Shown: positions 1 to 9,223, counted from the first letter of the stretch. The stretch is 64,000 nucleotides of DNA from Palsa-506 sp963709075 (GCA_963709075.1 CAVPUY010000009.1:1-64000), one strand, 5' to 3'. Program-made: numbers and translations. The notes: a model not told the origin generated them from the letters alone.

Positions 1-187
1 CCGCCACCTGCATGCCGCGGCCGCGCGCGTCCTCCAGCACGCCGGCGAGTAGCCGCGTCTTGCCGATCCCGGCCTCACCCTCGATCAGCACGACCGCCGG
101 CCGGCCTGACACGACCCGGTCCACAACATCCCCCAGGACCGCGATCTCCGCCGCACGCCCGCGGATGCCCGGCGCCAGCGTTCCCAT
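1..187 (-). CDS. LuxR-family/AAA ATPase regulator, N-terminal part only
   Basis: Reading the minus strand from the ATG at 187 gives MGTLAPGIRGRAAEIAVLGD, then VVLIEGEAGIGKTRLLAGVL, and the frame is still open at the window edge. GEAGIGKT is a Walker A loop at about residues 41-48. A domain-boundary motif such as GREAEI/GRAAEI a few residues after the start, followed by this P-loop, is typical of large LuxR-type (LAL) regulators with an AAA_16 module. Only about 62 residues are visible, so the C-terminal HTH is not seen and the family is an inference. No ribosome binding site decides the start. Confidence 0.6.
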   Translation of the reverse strand, partial: MGTLAPGIRGRAAEIAVLGDVVDRVVSGRPAVVLIEGEAGIGKTRLLAGVLEDARGRGMQVA

Positions 188-240
188 GAGCCGGATGCTA
201 CTCCGCGAGGAGCGTCCCAGGGCAGCGGGCCGCGCGCGGG

Positions 241-435
241 TTAGGGCACCGGAACAGAGCCCGCGCCGGGCCCCCCGGTCACCTCATACAGCGCCCTGAG
301 CAACCCGAGCCAGCCGGTGAAGCGGATCTCCTCGTCTTGGCCGGCGTGGCAATGCCCGGGATCGGGGACGGCCCGTAGGCGGCCGGCGGGCGGCTCGGCC
401 CTGTCTAGGATGATGCGGATCTTCATCTCCCCCAT
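241..435 (-). CDS. small conserved hypothetical protein (64 aa)
   Basis: The frame encodes MGEMKIRIILDRAEPPAGRL, a variable middle, then EEIRFTGWLGLLRALYEV and a Gly/Pro-rich end. The ordered, non-repetitive ends look like a real short actinobacterial protein of unknown role. I chose the ATG at 435 because an AGGG lies about 8 bases upstream. The second ATG at 426 has its G-rich stretch directly against it, which is too close. An open frame continues upstream to 663, but that part looks like low-quality Arg/Pro-rich antisense. Confidence 0.5.
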   Translation of the reverse strand: MGEMKIRIILDRAEPPAGRLRAVPDPGHCHAGQDEEIRFTGWLGLLRALYEVTGGPGAGSVPVP

Positions 436-679
436 CGTCGCGGCCCTGACCGGCGGCAACATCGGCCAGCTGGCCGTGTCTCCCCTGCCGGTGCCGCCGC
501 ACGCTAATAGCGTCCCGGCCACCGGCCACCGCCACCGGCATAGAGAAAAGCGGAGAGCCCGCACCTGCTGGCGCCGCCCATCTCGATGCGCGCGGCTGGC
601 CCGCGGCCAATGCTCTTCGGGAACGTCATTCTGTGCGCCTCGCTGACGCATCGGCGAGCCCACCGATTGCGGGCGGCTG

Positions 680-892
680 CCGGATGATCAGGTCGGCCAG
701 CTCCGGGCTGATCATCCGCGGCGACCTCTCCGGCCGCCTCGACCGCGGCTCGAACGCGGCCTCGCCCTCAGCCCGGTAGCGCGCAAGCAGCGTGTAGATC
801 CAGGACCGCGCGACCCCGTAGGTGCGGGCGACCTCGCTGACGGGGCGCCTTTCGACAGTGACCGCAGTGATGACAAGCCGGGCTTTGGACAT
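680..892 (-). pseudogene. IS481-family transposase, N-terminal stub
   Basis: The first 71 residues (MSKARLVITAVTVERRPVSE, then VARTYGVARSWIYTLLARYR, then SPELADLIIR) match the N-terminal helix-turn-helix of IS481-type transposases. Homology stops abruptly at about 680, where IIR should be followed by the rest of the protein, and unrelated residues follow. The DDE domain is absent, so the element is dead. Its outer end with sub-terminal repeats lies just upstream at about 947-999. Confidence 0.75.
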
Positions 893-946
893 GCTCGCAG
901 CGTGTTTGCGACCCGCCAGCCAGCCCAGCAGCCGCGCCGGCCCGGC

Positions 947-988
947 TGTCCTCTATGTCTTGAGAGACCCTGTCCTCAATGTCTTGAG
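947..988. repeat. two direct repeats at the IS481 remnant end
   Basis: Two copies of tgtcctc(t/a)atgtcttgag, at 947-964 and 971-988, differ at one base and lie 24 bases apart. They sit between the start of the IS481 transposase stub and the tRNA-derived sequence that begins at about 996. Repeated ATGTCTTGAG-type boxes near the transposase 5' side are what I expect of an IS481 terminal region where transposase binds. That role is inferred. Confidence 0.5.
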
Positions 989-995
989 GCTGGAC

Positions 996-1032
996 ACAAC
1001 ACCTGCCACCATCAAACTCGCAGGTCAGACCC
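996..1032. other. att-like fragment A (tRNA-Tyr acceptor end plus 3' flank)
   Basis: The sequence AACACCTGCCACCA at about 998-1011 equals the last bases of the T stem, the acceptor strand, the discriminator and CCA seen in the tRNA-Tyr half at 4848-4900. It is followed by TCAAACTCGCAGGTCAGACCC, close to the 3' flank CGCAAAACTGCAGATCAG at 4901. The remainder of the tRNA is replaced on the left by the IS481 end. It reads as the 3' side of an old integration junction. Confidence 0.55.
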
Positions 1033-1050
1033 GGTCCGTTGGGCCGGGTC
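1028..1050 (+). terminator. hairpin after att-like fragment A, possible tRNA terminator
   Basis: GACCCGG at 1028-1034 and CCGGGTC at 1044-1050 form a 7-bp inverted repeat, with a further CC/GG pair inside the loop. TTGTG follows. A GC-rich hairpin with a short T-rich tail just after a tRNA 3' end is consistent with the terminator of the ancestral tRNA-Tyr gene. There is no long U-run. Confidence 0.4.
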
Positions 1051-1521
1051 TTGTGCGTTGCGGGAGCGGTCTGGGATAACCGCTCCCGGTGCGGAACTTC
1101 TCGGTTGCGCTCCTGTTCGGGCTGGTCAGGATGCCGTGAGCGCCGGGGAGTGGTTGGCCGTACTCGGTGCGTTGCTGTCGCGCGTGGTTGAGCAGTGGTC
1201 GGGTTCGAGGGCGCGGAGCACGGCACAGGATTGTGGTGAGCCGTCCAGTTGGGCGGTCCGTTGGGTGGCCTCGTTCACCGGCTGGTTCAGTGCATTCCGC
1301 GAGCCCGGCGGCAGCAGCCAGTCCGGCGGCAGACGCGGCTCCGATCACGATGAGGTACCAGCAGGTGTGCTCGGCGGCCAGCAACCCCCTTCCGGCTGCC
1401 ATATCTACCTGCAGGCGATCTTTCCAAGCGAGTAGACAGTCATAATGGGCGGGCGGTATTTGACTCGTGACTTTCGCTGACAATGCCCGGCGGGAAAGGC
1501 ACGGCCACTACGCTTAGGGCT
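1051..1521. other. gap without a recognisable gene
   Basis: I see no supportable gene here. One minus-strand frame at about 1290-1440 holds a short hydrophobic stretch (LIVIGAASAAGLAAAAGLA) that may be a relic of a membrane protein. It has no start, no homology I recognise and no conserved neighbour in phase. Confidence 0.4.
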
Positions 1522-1836
1522 ATGGCGGAGCTGAGCAAGGCGGACCTGGACGAGCTGGTCGAAGCGGCCATCGTGGATGCCTATGGCGAGGACGAGCAGC
1601 TGGCCGGCTTCTACACGATGATTGAGGAAAATCTGGCCCTCCCATTCAAGGCAACGGTCTTGGGTGTCGAGGTGACCGTGGAAGGTATTGACCTCACGGA
1701 TTGCGGAATCGCCGCCATCTGCGTTCGCGGGGTACACCGGCAGTCGATCGCGATCCTCGACCTCCCGCTGCCGGCGCCCTCTCCGCCGGGCTCGGAGTGG
1801 ATCAGGGCCTACGGGCATTGGGCGGGCCGGCGATGA
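1522..1836 (+). CDS. conserved hypothetical protein (104 aa)
   Basis: The protein starts MAELSKADLDELVEAAIVDA and continues with ENLALPFKATVLGVEVTVEG. It is compact, acidic and free of membrane segments or a signal peptide. It resembles short actinobacterial proteins often labelled calcium-binding without proof. I chose the ATG at 1522 because the 13 residues before it in frame are low quality. Its TGA overlaps the ATG of the next gene (ATGA at 1833-1836), so the two are translationally coupled and probably act together. Function unknown. Confidence 0.75.
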   Translation: MAELSKADLDELVEAAIVDAYGEDEQLAGFYTMIEENLALPFKATVLGVEVTVEGIDLTDCGIAAICVRGVHRQSIAILDLPLPAPSPPGSEWIRAYGHWAGRR

Positions 1837-2684
1837 GCGAATACCAGTACTACGAGTTCCTCGCGGTGGATCGTCCGCTGACCACTATTGAGCAAGCGGA
1901 AGTCCGCCAGCTTTCAACGCGGGCCAGGATCACCGCCACCAGCTTCACTAACGAGTACCACTGGGGTGACTTCAAAGGCAGCCCGGACCAGCTGATGGAG
2001 CATTACTACGACGCGCATCTGTACTTTGCGAACTGGGGCACTCACCGGATCATGCTCAGGCTGCCGCGCACGGCCCTGGACCCGAAGATCGCCGGACAGT
2101 ACTGCGTCGATGGCCAGGTGCGCATGTCGACCACGCGCGTGCACGTAATCCTCGACTTGACCAGTGAGGACGAGGCGGGTGAATGGGGGGAGGATACCGA
2201 GGAATCCCTGTCCGCGATTGTCGGTGTCCGCTCCGAACTGGCCGCCGGGGACCTGCGTCCGCTGTATCTGGCATGGCTGTCGGGCTACGGCGAGTGGGAA
2301 CGCGATGAGGACGCCTTCGGCGAAAGCGAGGACGAGCTGGAGCCACCGGTCCCGGCCGGCCTGGGATCACTCACTGCTCCGCAACGCGCCCTGGCCGACT
2401 TTCTCCGCCTCGACTCTGACCTTCTGGAGGTCGCGGCCAAGGCGAGCGCGGCGCTCCCCACGGTGACCGGCGATGCACGCGCGCTGGCCAGGCATATCGC
2501 GAAGCTGCCCGTCAGTGACAAGAACAGGCTTCTGACGCTGGTCGCAGAAGACCAGGCGGCAAGGGCCCGGATGGAGCTGCTGCGGGGCTTCCGCACAGAT
2601 CCTGATAAGCAGCGCGACTCCCGTCCCCGGCGGACCGTCGCCGAACTGCTGGACACCGCCGGGGGACGACGCCTGCAGCGCTGA
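1833..2684 (+). CDS. conserved hypothetical protein coupled to the 104-aa gene (283 aa)
   Basis: The product begins MSEYQYYEFLAVDRPLTTIE. An N-terminal domain of about 110 residues contains TSFTNEYHWGDFKGSPDQLM and LYFANWGTHRIMLRLP. An acidic linker and a helical part follow. I recognise this as a recurrent actinobacterial family of unknown function. Members I recall have a longer, Ala/Arg-rich helical C-terminus, so this copy, ending TAGGRRLQR, may be shortened. It is soluble, with no signal peptide. It overlaps the preceding stop by four bases, and its start has no separate ribosome binding site, which fits coupled translation. Confidence 0.75.
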   Translation: MSEYQYYEFLAVDRPLTTIEQAEVRQLSTRARITATSFTNEYHWGDFKGSPDQLMEHYYDAHLYFANWGTHRIMLRLPRTALDPKIAGQYCVDGQVRMSTTRVHVILDLTSEDEAGEWGEDTEESLSAIVGVRSELAAGDLRPLYLAWLSGYGEWERDEDAFGESEDELEPPVPAGLGSLTAPQRALADFLRLDSDLLEVAAKASAALPTVTGDARALARHIAKLPVSDKNRLLTLVAEDQAARARMELLRGFRTDPDKQRDSRPRRTVAELLDTAGGRRLQR

Positions 2685-2849
2685 GACTGCCTGGGCCTGG
2701 CGCTGAAAGGCTGATCAACGCCCAAGCTGTCACCTCAACTACGAGCGGCGGTCACCCTGCTCAGGAACCCGGAACGCATCTGCGGCTGGTCCGCGCGTTC
2801 GGCGGCCGTTCCGGGCAGTTACTCCGGCATCTTCGACCGTTCCGGGGAA

Positions 2850-3239
2850 TCAGCGACTTGCCGGGTTGAGGAGCCAGTCCTCGGTGAGTGGTGCTTCGGG
2901 TGGCCCGTTGAGCATCCAGGCATGGATTGCCTGGATCAGGGGCCCAGGGTTCTTCCTTGAGCGCGGGAAAGCGCGGCTGCTGGTGTAGAGGATTCCCGTG
3001 GTGGCTGTGTCGGCTTGTAGTGCTCGTAGCAGGATGGGCCGGAAGTCTTTGACGTTCTCGGTGAGCAGCCAGCGACGTTGAGAGGTTGCCCAGGCGAAGA
3101 CGTCGTCATCGCTCATTGCCCGCAGTTCGCCGCGCTCAGCCACTGCGATCACGTCCTGGCCCAGGTCGCGCAGTGCGGCAGCGATGGCGGGGGAGAACAT
3201 CTCGTCAAGCACCAGGCGGGCGCTGGCTGGGTGGTTCAT
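2850..3239 (-). CDS. DUF5615-type PIN-like toxin
   Basis: MNHPASARLVLDEMFSPAIA opens a small PIN-like fold. The acidic residue pattern is LVLDE near the start, then DDDVFAWA and LLTENVKDF, followed by SRAFPRSRKNPGPL and LTEDWLL at the end. Proteins of this family (DUF5615) are predicted ribonuclease toxins of type II toxin-antitoxin systems. I chose the ATG at 3239 because it forms an ATGA overlap with the stop of the upstream antitoxin gene. The nine residues before it in frame are antitoxin-overlap sequence. The toxin is second in the operon, after its putative antitoxin. Nuclease activity is inferred from the family only. Confidence 0.8.
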   Translation of the reverse strand: MNHPASARLVLDEMFSPAIAAALRDLGQDVIAVAERGELRAMSDDDVFAWATSQRRWLLTENVKDFRPILLRALQADTATTGILYTSSRAFPRSRKNPGPLIQAIHAWMLNGPPEAPLTEDWLLNPASR

Positions 3240-3658
3240 GCGATGAGCTGCCGTTGTACCCGCCATGCTTCCTCGGCGCGGGCCGATGCCTCATCAGCGT
3301 CGCTGATCTCGGTATCGATCTCGTCCCGGTAGTCCCCGTAGTAGCTGACGGCTGTGGCGATCCGGCTGGCGTCGACGGCGAACACCTCGGCTGCCGCGTC
3401 GAGCGCGGCTGGGCCGCGCTCGTCTACTTCACGCAGGAACTTGATGATTTCCCAGATGTCTGGCCCGTAGGCGAGGGCAGCCCGGCGGCCGGACGGCCCG
3501 TCTTTGAAGATCACCCCTGGGTGGTCAGCCATCCGCAGTCCTTCATCGATGAGCCGTTGCGCTAGCGCGGAGGTCGTCGAACCGGCAGTGGCTCCCGCGC
3601 GGCGCCGCAACCGCGTCAGCAGGGCGGCGTCAAAGCGGATAGAAAGAGGCGTGGTCAT
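3236..3658 (-). CDS. antitoxin with ribbon-helix-helix N-terminus, DUF433-like
   Basis: The protein starts MTTPLSIRFDAALLTRLRRR. This is a CopG-like ribbon-helix-helix segment over about 45 residues, followed by a region with PGVIFKDGPSGRRAALAYGP that resembles DUF433. Such proteins neutralise DUF5615/PIN-like toxins and repress their own operon. The start is either the ATG at 3658 or an ATG three codons earlier (3667). I prefer 3658 because a TACAAT hexamer ends 7 bases before it, suggesting a leaderless transcript. The gene is coupled to the toxin by an ATGA overlap. Confidence 0.75.
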   Translation of the reverse strand: MTTPLSIRFDAALLTRLRRRAGATAGSTTSALAQRLIDEGLRMADHPGVIFKDGPSGRRAALAYGPDIWEIIKFLREVDERGPAALDAAAEVFAVDASRIATAVSYYGDYRDEIDTEISDADEASARAEEAWRVQRQLIA

Positions 3659-3666
3659 GTAATACA

Positions 3667-3686
3667 TTGTAGCCTACGCGCTACAA
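3667..3686 (-). promoter_or_regulatory. operator-like palindrome and -10 of the toxin-antitoxin operon
   Basis: TTGTAGC at 3667-3673 and GCTACAA at 3680-3686 form a perfect 7-bp inverted repeat with a 6-base spacer, immediately upstream of the antitoxin start. On the minus strand the inner edge includes TACAAT, a good -10 hexamer, with TCGAAC about 18 bases further upstream as a weak -35. A ribbon-helix-helix antitoxin would be expected to bind here and autorepress. Binding is inferred. Confidence 0.6.
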
Positions 3687-4088
3687 GGGTTCGAGGCCGG
3701 ATGGAGGGCGCCGGGATGGCCTCTCGTTCACGTGCCTTTAACGTGCGGGTCGCAGCCGGCTGAGAGCGGTTGAGCTGGCTGGCACGCCTGCTCTGACGGT
3801 GGACGCGAGAAACCGGCGCCGGACGGGCCGTTCTGCCGATCAGCCGCCTGGCGGTCGGGCCCAGCATTCCTTGGCCGCCAGCCATTATCCGTTGATTCTC
3901 TCGGGGGCTGCCCACCTGCTGGCCGGCGGTCACGGATCTCCGCCCTCATCACCGTCGCTTCTCTCCGACGCATGTCGCCTGAATCATGGGACGTGTGCAC
4001 CAGGGCCCGGGCTACTGAGAAGATGGCGGGCGTGGCAGATATGCGACGCCGGAGCCCGGAGCCAGCCCCAGGACCACCCGGGGTCCAG
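3687..4088. other. gap between toxin-antitoxin promoter and next gene
   Basis: About 400 bases with no frame that I can support on either strand. The in-frame extension upstream of the next gene is Arg/Pro-rich and lacks protein-like character. No repeat or RNA gene was noticed. Confidence 0.4.
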
Positions 4089-4698
4089 ATGAAGCCGGGC
4101 ATGGCCAGTGAGTTGCTCCGCGAACTGGCACCGTTGCTGGCCGAGGAAGGCATCGACGTCGACAACATCGACGTTCTCGACCTGGATACCCTGCAGCAGG
4201 CTATGAACCGTGCCATCGAGCGGCAGAACATGGTCCGGTTCACCCCGGTCGGGCAAGCACGCGAACTTGCTGCCGCCATCCTGAGGATAGCGGCCGAGGC
4301 AATCGCTGACGGTGACACCCGGCTGGCCGCCGCAATCCTGGATCAGGCCCAGCCAGAGTCCGCCGACGGGTTCCGCCGCCACCGTCGCCGGCTGCATTGG
4401 CGTGGCCCTCGGCTTGCTTGACCAGTGGCTGCCAGGACACGATCGCAGCGCCCCGGCTGATCTCGGGAAGCTGACCCGGCTGCCCGCCGGGCACTGGACC
4501 GGCGAGCGCGCCGCCGCCGACATCGTGACCCTTGCCCGCAAGGGCCGCGCCTTCGCCTCCCTGGATGCGCTGATCGCCAGGCAGGGCGGCCAGCACGTGC
4601 TCTACGGCAGCGCCCTTGCCCTCGTTGCCGCCCTCCAGGCCTGGTCACGGCACGCCGGCACCCCGCTGTCTGATCTGGCGCGCATGACCATCCGCTGA
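4089..4698 (+). pseudogene. conserved hypothetical protein split by a one-base insertion
   Basis: The first part runs MKPGMASELLRELAPLLAEE to LAAAILDQAQPESADG. The second part, in the +1 frame, continues SAATVAGCIGVALGLLDQWL to SDLARMTIR. The two halves join without loss if one base in GACGGGTTCC (about 4366-4372) is removed, giving a soluble helical protein of roughly 200 residues. I do not know its function. The start could also be the ATG at 4101. Either the gene is inactive or the consensus carries a one-base error. Confidence 0.65.
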
Positions 4699-4769
4699 AG
4701 CCGGCGCGATCTCAACCCTGCCGGGCCTTATGGCAATGGCCTCTAGCTGGTGGATTGGCTGAGGAGTGG

Positions 4770-4787
4770 TTGAGCGTGGTAGCTCAA
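4770..4787. repeat. 6-bp hairpin beside att-like site B
   Basis: TTGAGC and GCTCAA flank a GTGGTA loop. The hairpin lies about 60 bases left of the tRNA-Tyr half. It could be an integrase arm or excision-factor site, or chance. No function is shown. Confidence 0.3.
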
Positions 4788-4847
4788 CAGGGCGAAAGTG
4801 CCATCAGTCCAGGTCGCAGTCGAAATGCGATCTTGTCTGGGGGCGCC

Positions 4848-4934
4848 CTGTAAAACCGTCGGCTTAGCCTACGTTGGTTCGAACCCAACACCTGCCACCA
4901 CGCAAAACTGCAGATCAGCGGCTATGTCAGAGCC
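4848..4934 (+). other. att-like site B: 3' half of tRNA-Tyr plus 3' flank
   Basis: From CTGTAAA (anticodon loop with GTA) the sequence continues through ACCGT (3' anticodon stem), GGCTTAGCC (class II variable arm), GTTGG-TTCGAAC-CCAAC (T arm) and ACCTGCC-A-CCA (acceptor, discriminator, CCA), ending at 4900. The 5' side is not tRNA: the bases before the loop (GCGCC) cannot pair with ACCGT, and no GGCAGGT acceptor strand lies upstream. Tyrosine recombinases often cross over in a tRNA anticodon loop and restore the gene elsewhere, leaving exactly such a half. The 3' flank CGCAAAACTGCAG recurs at 1012 and 27947. Confidence 0.75.
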
Positions 4935-5303
4935 CATCCGGCCCGTTCAAAGCCAGCAGTTCGCCGCACCGTCGGCTTTCCCCCGGCCCGCACGGATCAT
5001 CACGGGCTACCACGGTTCTGACCTGCAGTGACGTCGTACAGAGCCGATCTTGCCGGACCGCGGCACTCCGGGCCGCTCTCCGTGTTGGCGTCCGTTTACG
5101 GGACACCCACGGAACACGATTGGCCATGATCGCGACAGCGGCGGGGGACTCTGCTGCCGGGCCAGTCCGGGCGCAGGCCCCCGGTGGTTCCTCACGCTTC
5201 GGCCCCGCGCCCGGAGGCGGGAGATGTTTGATCAGCAAGCGGCCTGCTATCTCATTGAACGTGCGGACCGGGGCCATGGCCGGAGTCCGGCGGGGTGCGA
5301 GGG
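4935..5303. other. gap right of att-like site B
   Basis: No gene that I can support. Frames here are short and Arg/Gly/Pro-rich. The sequence may be the right flank of an old integration. Confidence 0.35.
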
Positions 5304-5556
5304 TCAGGGCAGTTTCCATTGCTGGTTGGCGCCGCCGTTGCAGGTGTAGATCTCCAGCTGGGTGCCGTCGGTGACGTTGAATCTCGGGTCGTCCAGGCAT
5401 TTACCGGAGACCGGGTTGGCCAGGGTGCCGTTGCGCGGCTGCCATTGCTGGTTGGCGCCGCCGGTGCAGGTCCACAGCTCGACCGGGGCCTTGTTTGTCT
5501 TGCGGTCGCGGTGGATGTCCAGGCATTTGCCGTGGATCTGGATCGCAGTCCGACTA
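5304..5556 (-). pseudogene. ricin-type beta-trefoil lectin fragment
   Basis: The minus strand encodes GKCLDIHRDRKTNKAPVELW, CTGGANQQW, then GKCLDDPRFNVTDGTQLEIY, CNGGANQQWKLP and a stop. Two QxW repeats (CLD...GANQQW) are the hallmark of ricin B lectin modules, which normally sit at the C-terminus of secreted glycoside hydrolases. Here about 75 residues, less than two of the usual three repeats, survive. The sequence upstream (WGIRPQAWIADFNARVGVPE in another frame) is not the expected enzyme. No start codon and no signal peptide remain. Confidence 0.7.
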
Positions 5557-6545
5557 GATCACTGATGGTGACCTCCGGCACGCCGACGCGGGCGTTGAAG
5601 TCCGCTATCCATGCCTGCGGCCGGATGCCCCACTGGGCGCGCGTGGCGGGTCGCCCAGGCCGCTCATGTGCTGGAATAGCGGCGGGCCGCGAGAGGCTCC
5701 CCCGAGCATGTAGGGAGTCACGGCGCCGGTTCCCGGGCTCGGCCCGTCAGTGACGGCGAGCGTGGCATCCACCGCTGCCAAGCCGAACCCTGCTGATATC
5801 GGGGTATCGCTTTGGACTGACCAGGCCGCACCTGCCTGGTCTGCGGATGTGCAGCAGGATGCGACGATCGGCCACGGATAAACCTGCTTCCAGCTGGTCG
5901 GCGCGCCGCAGTTTCCGTCGGCCTCTTACTGACCTGGGATGTCCCTGCGGTCGACCTTTCATGTGCCCTGCGGGACGGTACTGATGACGGCGAGCGGTCA
6001 AAAGGACCCGTTACCTGCGATGTCTGGCGGCGTGCCACGAAGCCCAGTTCCATGCCCCCGCTGAACTGGCGGGTTGAGCGGGCGCTGGCACCGGAGCCCT
6101 GAGCCATGCCGTCGGCTGCCATCTTGGTCGCACCGGGCGCGACACTAGATCCAGATGGGGGCGATGTCGGCGCGGGATCGACCCCGTACCCCCAACATTG
6201 CTCCACGAGCTACAGCGCCGAGATCAACCTCTAGTGTTCGGCAGCTGGCTGGCCCGAAACGGAGCATCCCGATCATGCTCGGGCGTTGTTCGGGGAAGGC
6301 GCAACGCAACAGTGCCCGTGATCGAGGTGAGGAATTACCTGAGCGCTAACCCTCAGACCTGGGGAATCACATGAGCGCCGACACCCTGGCGTCGTCGCGC
6401 TCCTCGCCCCGCTCGCCTCGCTGGTCGCCGTCTGAATCGGTTGGCCGCAACCGCTGATGCCGTCACTCCGCGCCACCGGTTATTGACTAACGACGGCACG
6501 GCTAAAAGAGTGACAGCAACAGGGCATGCGCTATGGGGAGGCCGG
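5557..6545. other. gap upstream of the GH15-like gene
   Basis: Nearly 1 kb with no gene I can identify. A plus-strand stretch at about 5745-5875 reads VTASVASTAAKPNPADIGVS and ends at a stop, with no start and no known family. The rest is short Arg/Pro-rich frames. Treated as decayed sequence. Confidence 0.4.
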
Positions 6546-9223
6546 ATGAGTCAGACAACACCGTCAAGTCTTTCGGTGCCGTCGCTTTACCTGTCGAACT
6601 GGCAGGACATGGTTGGGATCTGGGAGGCGCGCGCGCTCAGCAAGGTGACGCCCTGGCAGGTACCTGGCCTGCACGAGCTCCACTTCTTAGGCGGCTCGCT
6701 GGGACCGCCGCAGGTCAACCACATCGTCGACTGGACAGGTTTCTTCCGCGACGAGAGCGGCGGCTACAGCTATACCCAGGTCTCCAATTTCGAGACCGAG
6801 GCGTGGTTTGAGAGCTCCGAGGCTGACGCGGGCGTGCTCACCACCAACTACCTCACCTACGACGGCGCGGTGGTCCAGCCGCGCTGCACGATCAGCCGAA
6901 GCTACGTGGCGGTCCCCAACAAGCGTCTCTTCGTCGCCCGGTACCAGCTCGCCAACGCGACGGCCGCCGACCTCACCATTAACGTTCTCGATCAACTCCA
7001 CCCGGCTAATCAGGCCGTCGGGGCAGGCCGGGCGGTACACGCCTGGTACGACGCGGGCCGACGGGCGCTGATCGCCGACATGACGGCGTCCGGGCAGCTT
7101 TTCGTCGCGCTCGGAGCGTTTCAGGACATGGACGGCTACCAGGCCGCCGATGACACACAGACCTCAGGAGCGGCGTGCAGCGGATGGGTCAGCTTCGACC
7201 GGAACGGAACTCTTCCAGGAAACGGCGATGTCACGGCCCCCGATGTCGACGTCGCCTTTAACTGTAAGCTGGCGGTCCGGCGGCCGGAAGTGCCCAGATT
7301 TACCTCTATCTCACCTTTGGGCCGGATCTGGCGAGTGTCGAGGCGAGTATCGACGCAGCGCGTGCCCAGAACGGCTCCTACTGGTTCGATCAGACCGCGC
7401 AGGCGCATGCCAGCTGGCTCGCCAGCGGTGCTCGCCCCACATTTGCGGACAGCGGCCTGAACACACTCTTCGACCGCTGCCTGATCATTAACAAACACGC
7501 GCAGAACCCGACTCTGTGCCCATTTCCTGCCACCACTAACCCGGTCGCATACCAGCATTTCAGCTGGATGCGGGACAGCTCGATCACGGCGATCGCACTG
7601 GACGCGAGCGGGCACCACGATGAAGCCGGCCAGTACTGGCGCTGGATGGCATCGGCGCAGGATCCAAACGGCACTTGGCGTACCCGCTCGTCCGTGTGGG
7701 ACGGCTCACCGGTTTCCTTCGTGACACCGGAGTACGACAGCGTAGGAATGTTTCTCTATGGCGTCTGCCGCCACTACGAAGCCACCGCCGACGAAACTTT
7801 CCTGAATGATCTCTGGCCGAAGATCAAACTGTCGACAGACTGGATCCTGGACAATATTTCTCAGTCCAATGGCTTTGGCAGCGCGGATCGCAGCATCTGG
7901 GAGGAGGATCTGGAGTATAACGCGTTCACGCAGGCCTGGTACATCGTGGGATTCTACGCCGCCCAAATCCTCGCGGAGGCCCTGGGGAATCCGGCGCTTG
8001 TTGACTGGTACGCCGGCGGCTCCGCATCGATCGTTTCCGCCATCCAGCGACAGTCTGACGCGCAACCACCGGGTCTGTGGAACCCGAACGGGTATTTCAA
8101 CCGGGCGGTCACGACCGACAATACGCCGCGGTCGCTGGCGGACAGCTCGACGAATATCATCGCGGCGCTGGGCATCCTGGACCCCGGCAGCGGCCGAGCG
8201 GAGGCACACGTAGCCACGATGTTGCGGCTGCTTACCCGCGATACATACGGTCTGGCCCGCTATCCCCAGGATCCCTACTACTTCAACAGCCCATACGACC
8301 CGGAGGGAGACGAAGCCGGCGGGGCAGAGCCGTCATGGCCGCAAATGAGCATGTGGGTGGCCGTCTACGAGTACCTGACCGGCGATAAGGATACCGCCAC
8401 GCAGCGGCTGCGGTGGTTCGCCTCGACCTCGGGCGCTGGGTACATGCCGCAGGGAGAGGCGGTCAGTAACGTCACCAGCGTCTCGGTGCTAAGTTCCATG
8501 AGCGAGCCATTGACAGCGTCCTCGTTCATTATCGCCGCGCTGACGGGCCTCGGTCCGTTCGACCCGAGACTTGTGCCGCCGATTCAGCAGGCAGGCTGCT
8601 CAGATACCTTGACCATCAGTCCTGGCGCCGCAGGTGACCTGCAGCAATGGGATGCGGTTCCATACTTCGCCTTTCCGGCCGGATCCCGTGGCAAGCTCCC
8701 AGCGAGCTCTCTCGCCCGATGCTGGATAGCGAACGACAGCAGCAGCCTGTTCATCCGGATCGACAACGTCGCCGGAGCACTGCCTCTTTATGCCGCCGAT
8801 CCCAAATTCGCGGTCAACATCTACAGCGCCGACTTCGGGAGCGGGCAGACACCCGCCCTCGCCGCAGGACTCGACGGCCAGCCGCTACCGCGGCCTGCCT
8901 CGTTCGCACTGCAGCGAACAAGCGACGAGAACGTGTTGCAGCGCTGGACGGTGAGCGGCGGAGCCTGGCAGTCCGCGGGCACCGTCGCTGTCGACGTCGT
9001 TCCGCAGTGGGCGCCGGCATCGGGGACCATCGAAGCGAAGATTCCGCTCTCCGCGATCAGCACAAGTGCGGCTATGCCTGGCAACACCTGGGCTTATGTG
9101 ATCACCGCCATCGCCTATAACGACCAGGCCACCAGCTCCTGGGCCGATGACGGCAAAGCGGCCTTTCATTACCGGCTGACCGCAGGGGGGGTGCCGCCCA
9201 TCTATGGCAACGTGACCCAGTAG
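6546..9223 (+). pseudogene. GH15 glucoamylase-like glycoside hydrolase, frameshifted
   Basis: Frame 1 (6546 to about 7280) encodes the N-terminal beta-sandwich of a six-hairpin hydrolase (WTGFFRDESGGYSYTQVSNF). Frame 2, from about 7275, carries the (alpha/alpha)6 domain: FDRCLIINKHAQNP, FSWMRDSSITAIALD, then IWEEDLEYNAFTQAWYI with the Glu pair expected to act as general acid, and GGAEPSWPQMSMW. A C-terminal beta-rich domain of about 220 residues (from CSDTLTISPGAAGDLQQWD) resembles DOMON/CBM9-like modules. Restoring one base near 7275-7290 gives about 890 residues. There is no signal peptide. The family acts on alpha-glucans or related glucosides. The substrate here is not deducible. Confidence 0.8.

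Noticed and set aside
1025..1483. 152-residue minus frame before the 104-aa gene
   Set aside because: Apart from one short hydrophobic stretch it has no protein-like features, and it runs over the tRNA-flank copy and hairpin.
4741..4900. A complete tRNA gene ending at 4900
   Set aside because: The 5' half does not fit. No GGCAGGT acceptor strand or D arm lies 85-90 bases upstream, and the bases before the anticodon loop do not pair with ACCGT. Only the 3' half is tRNA.
5718..6206. 162-residue minus frame upstream of the GH15-like gene
   Set aside because: Composition is Arg/Pro/Ser/Gly throughout with no family resemblance, typical of noncoding GC-rich DNA.
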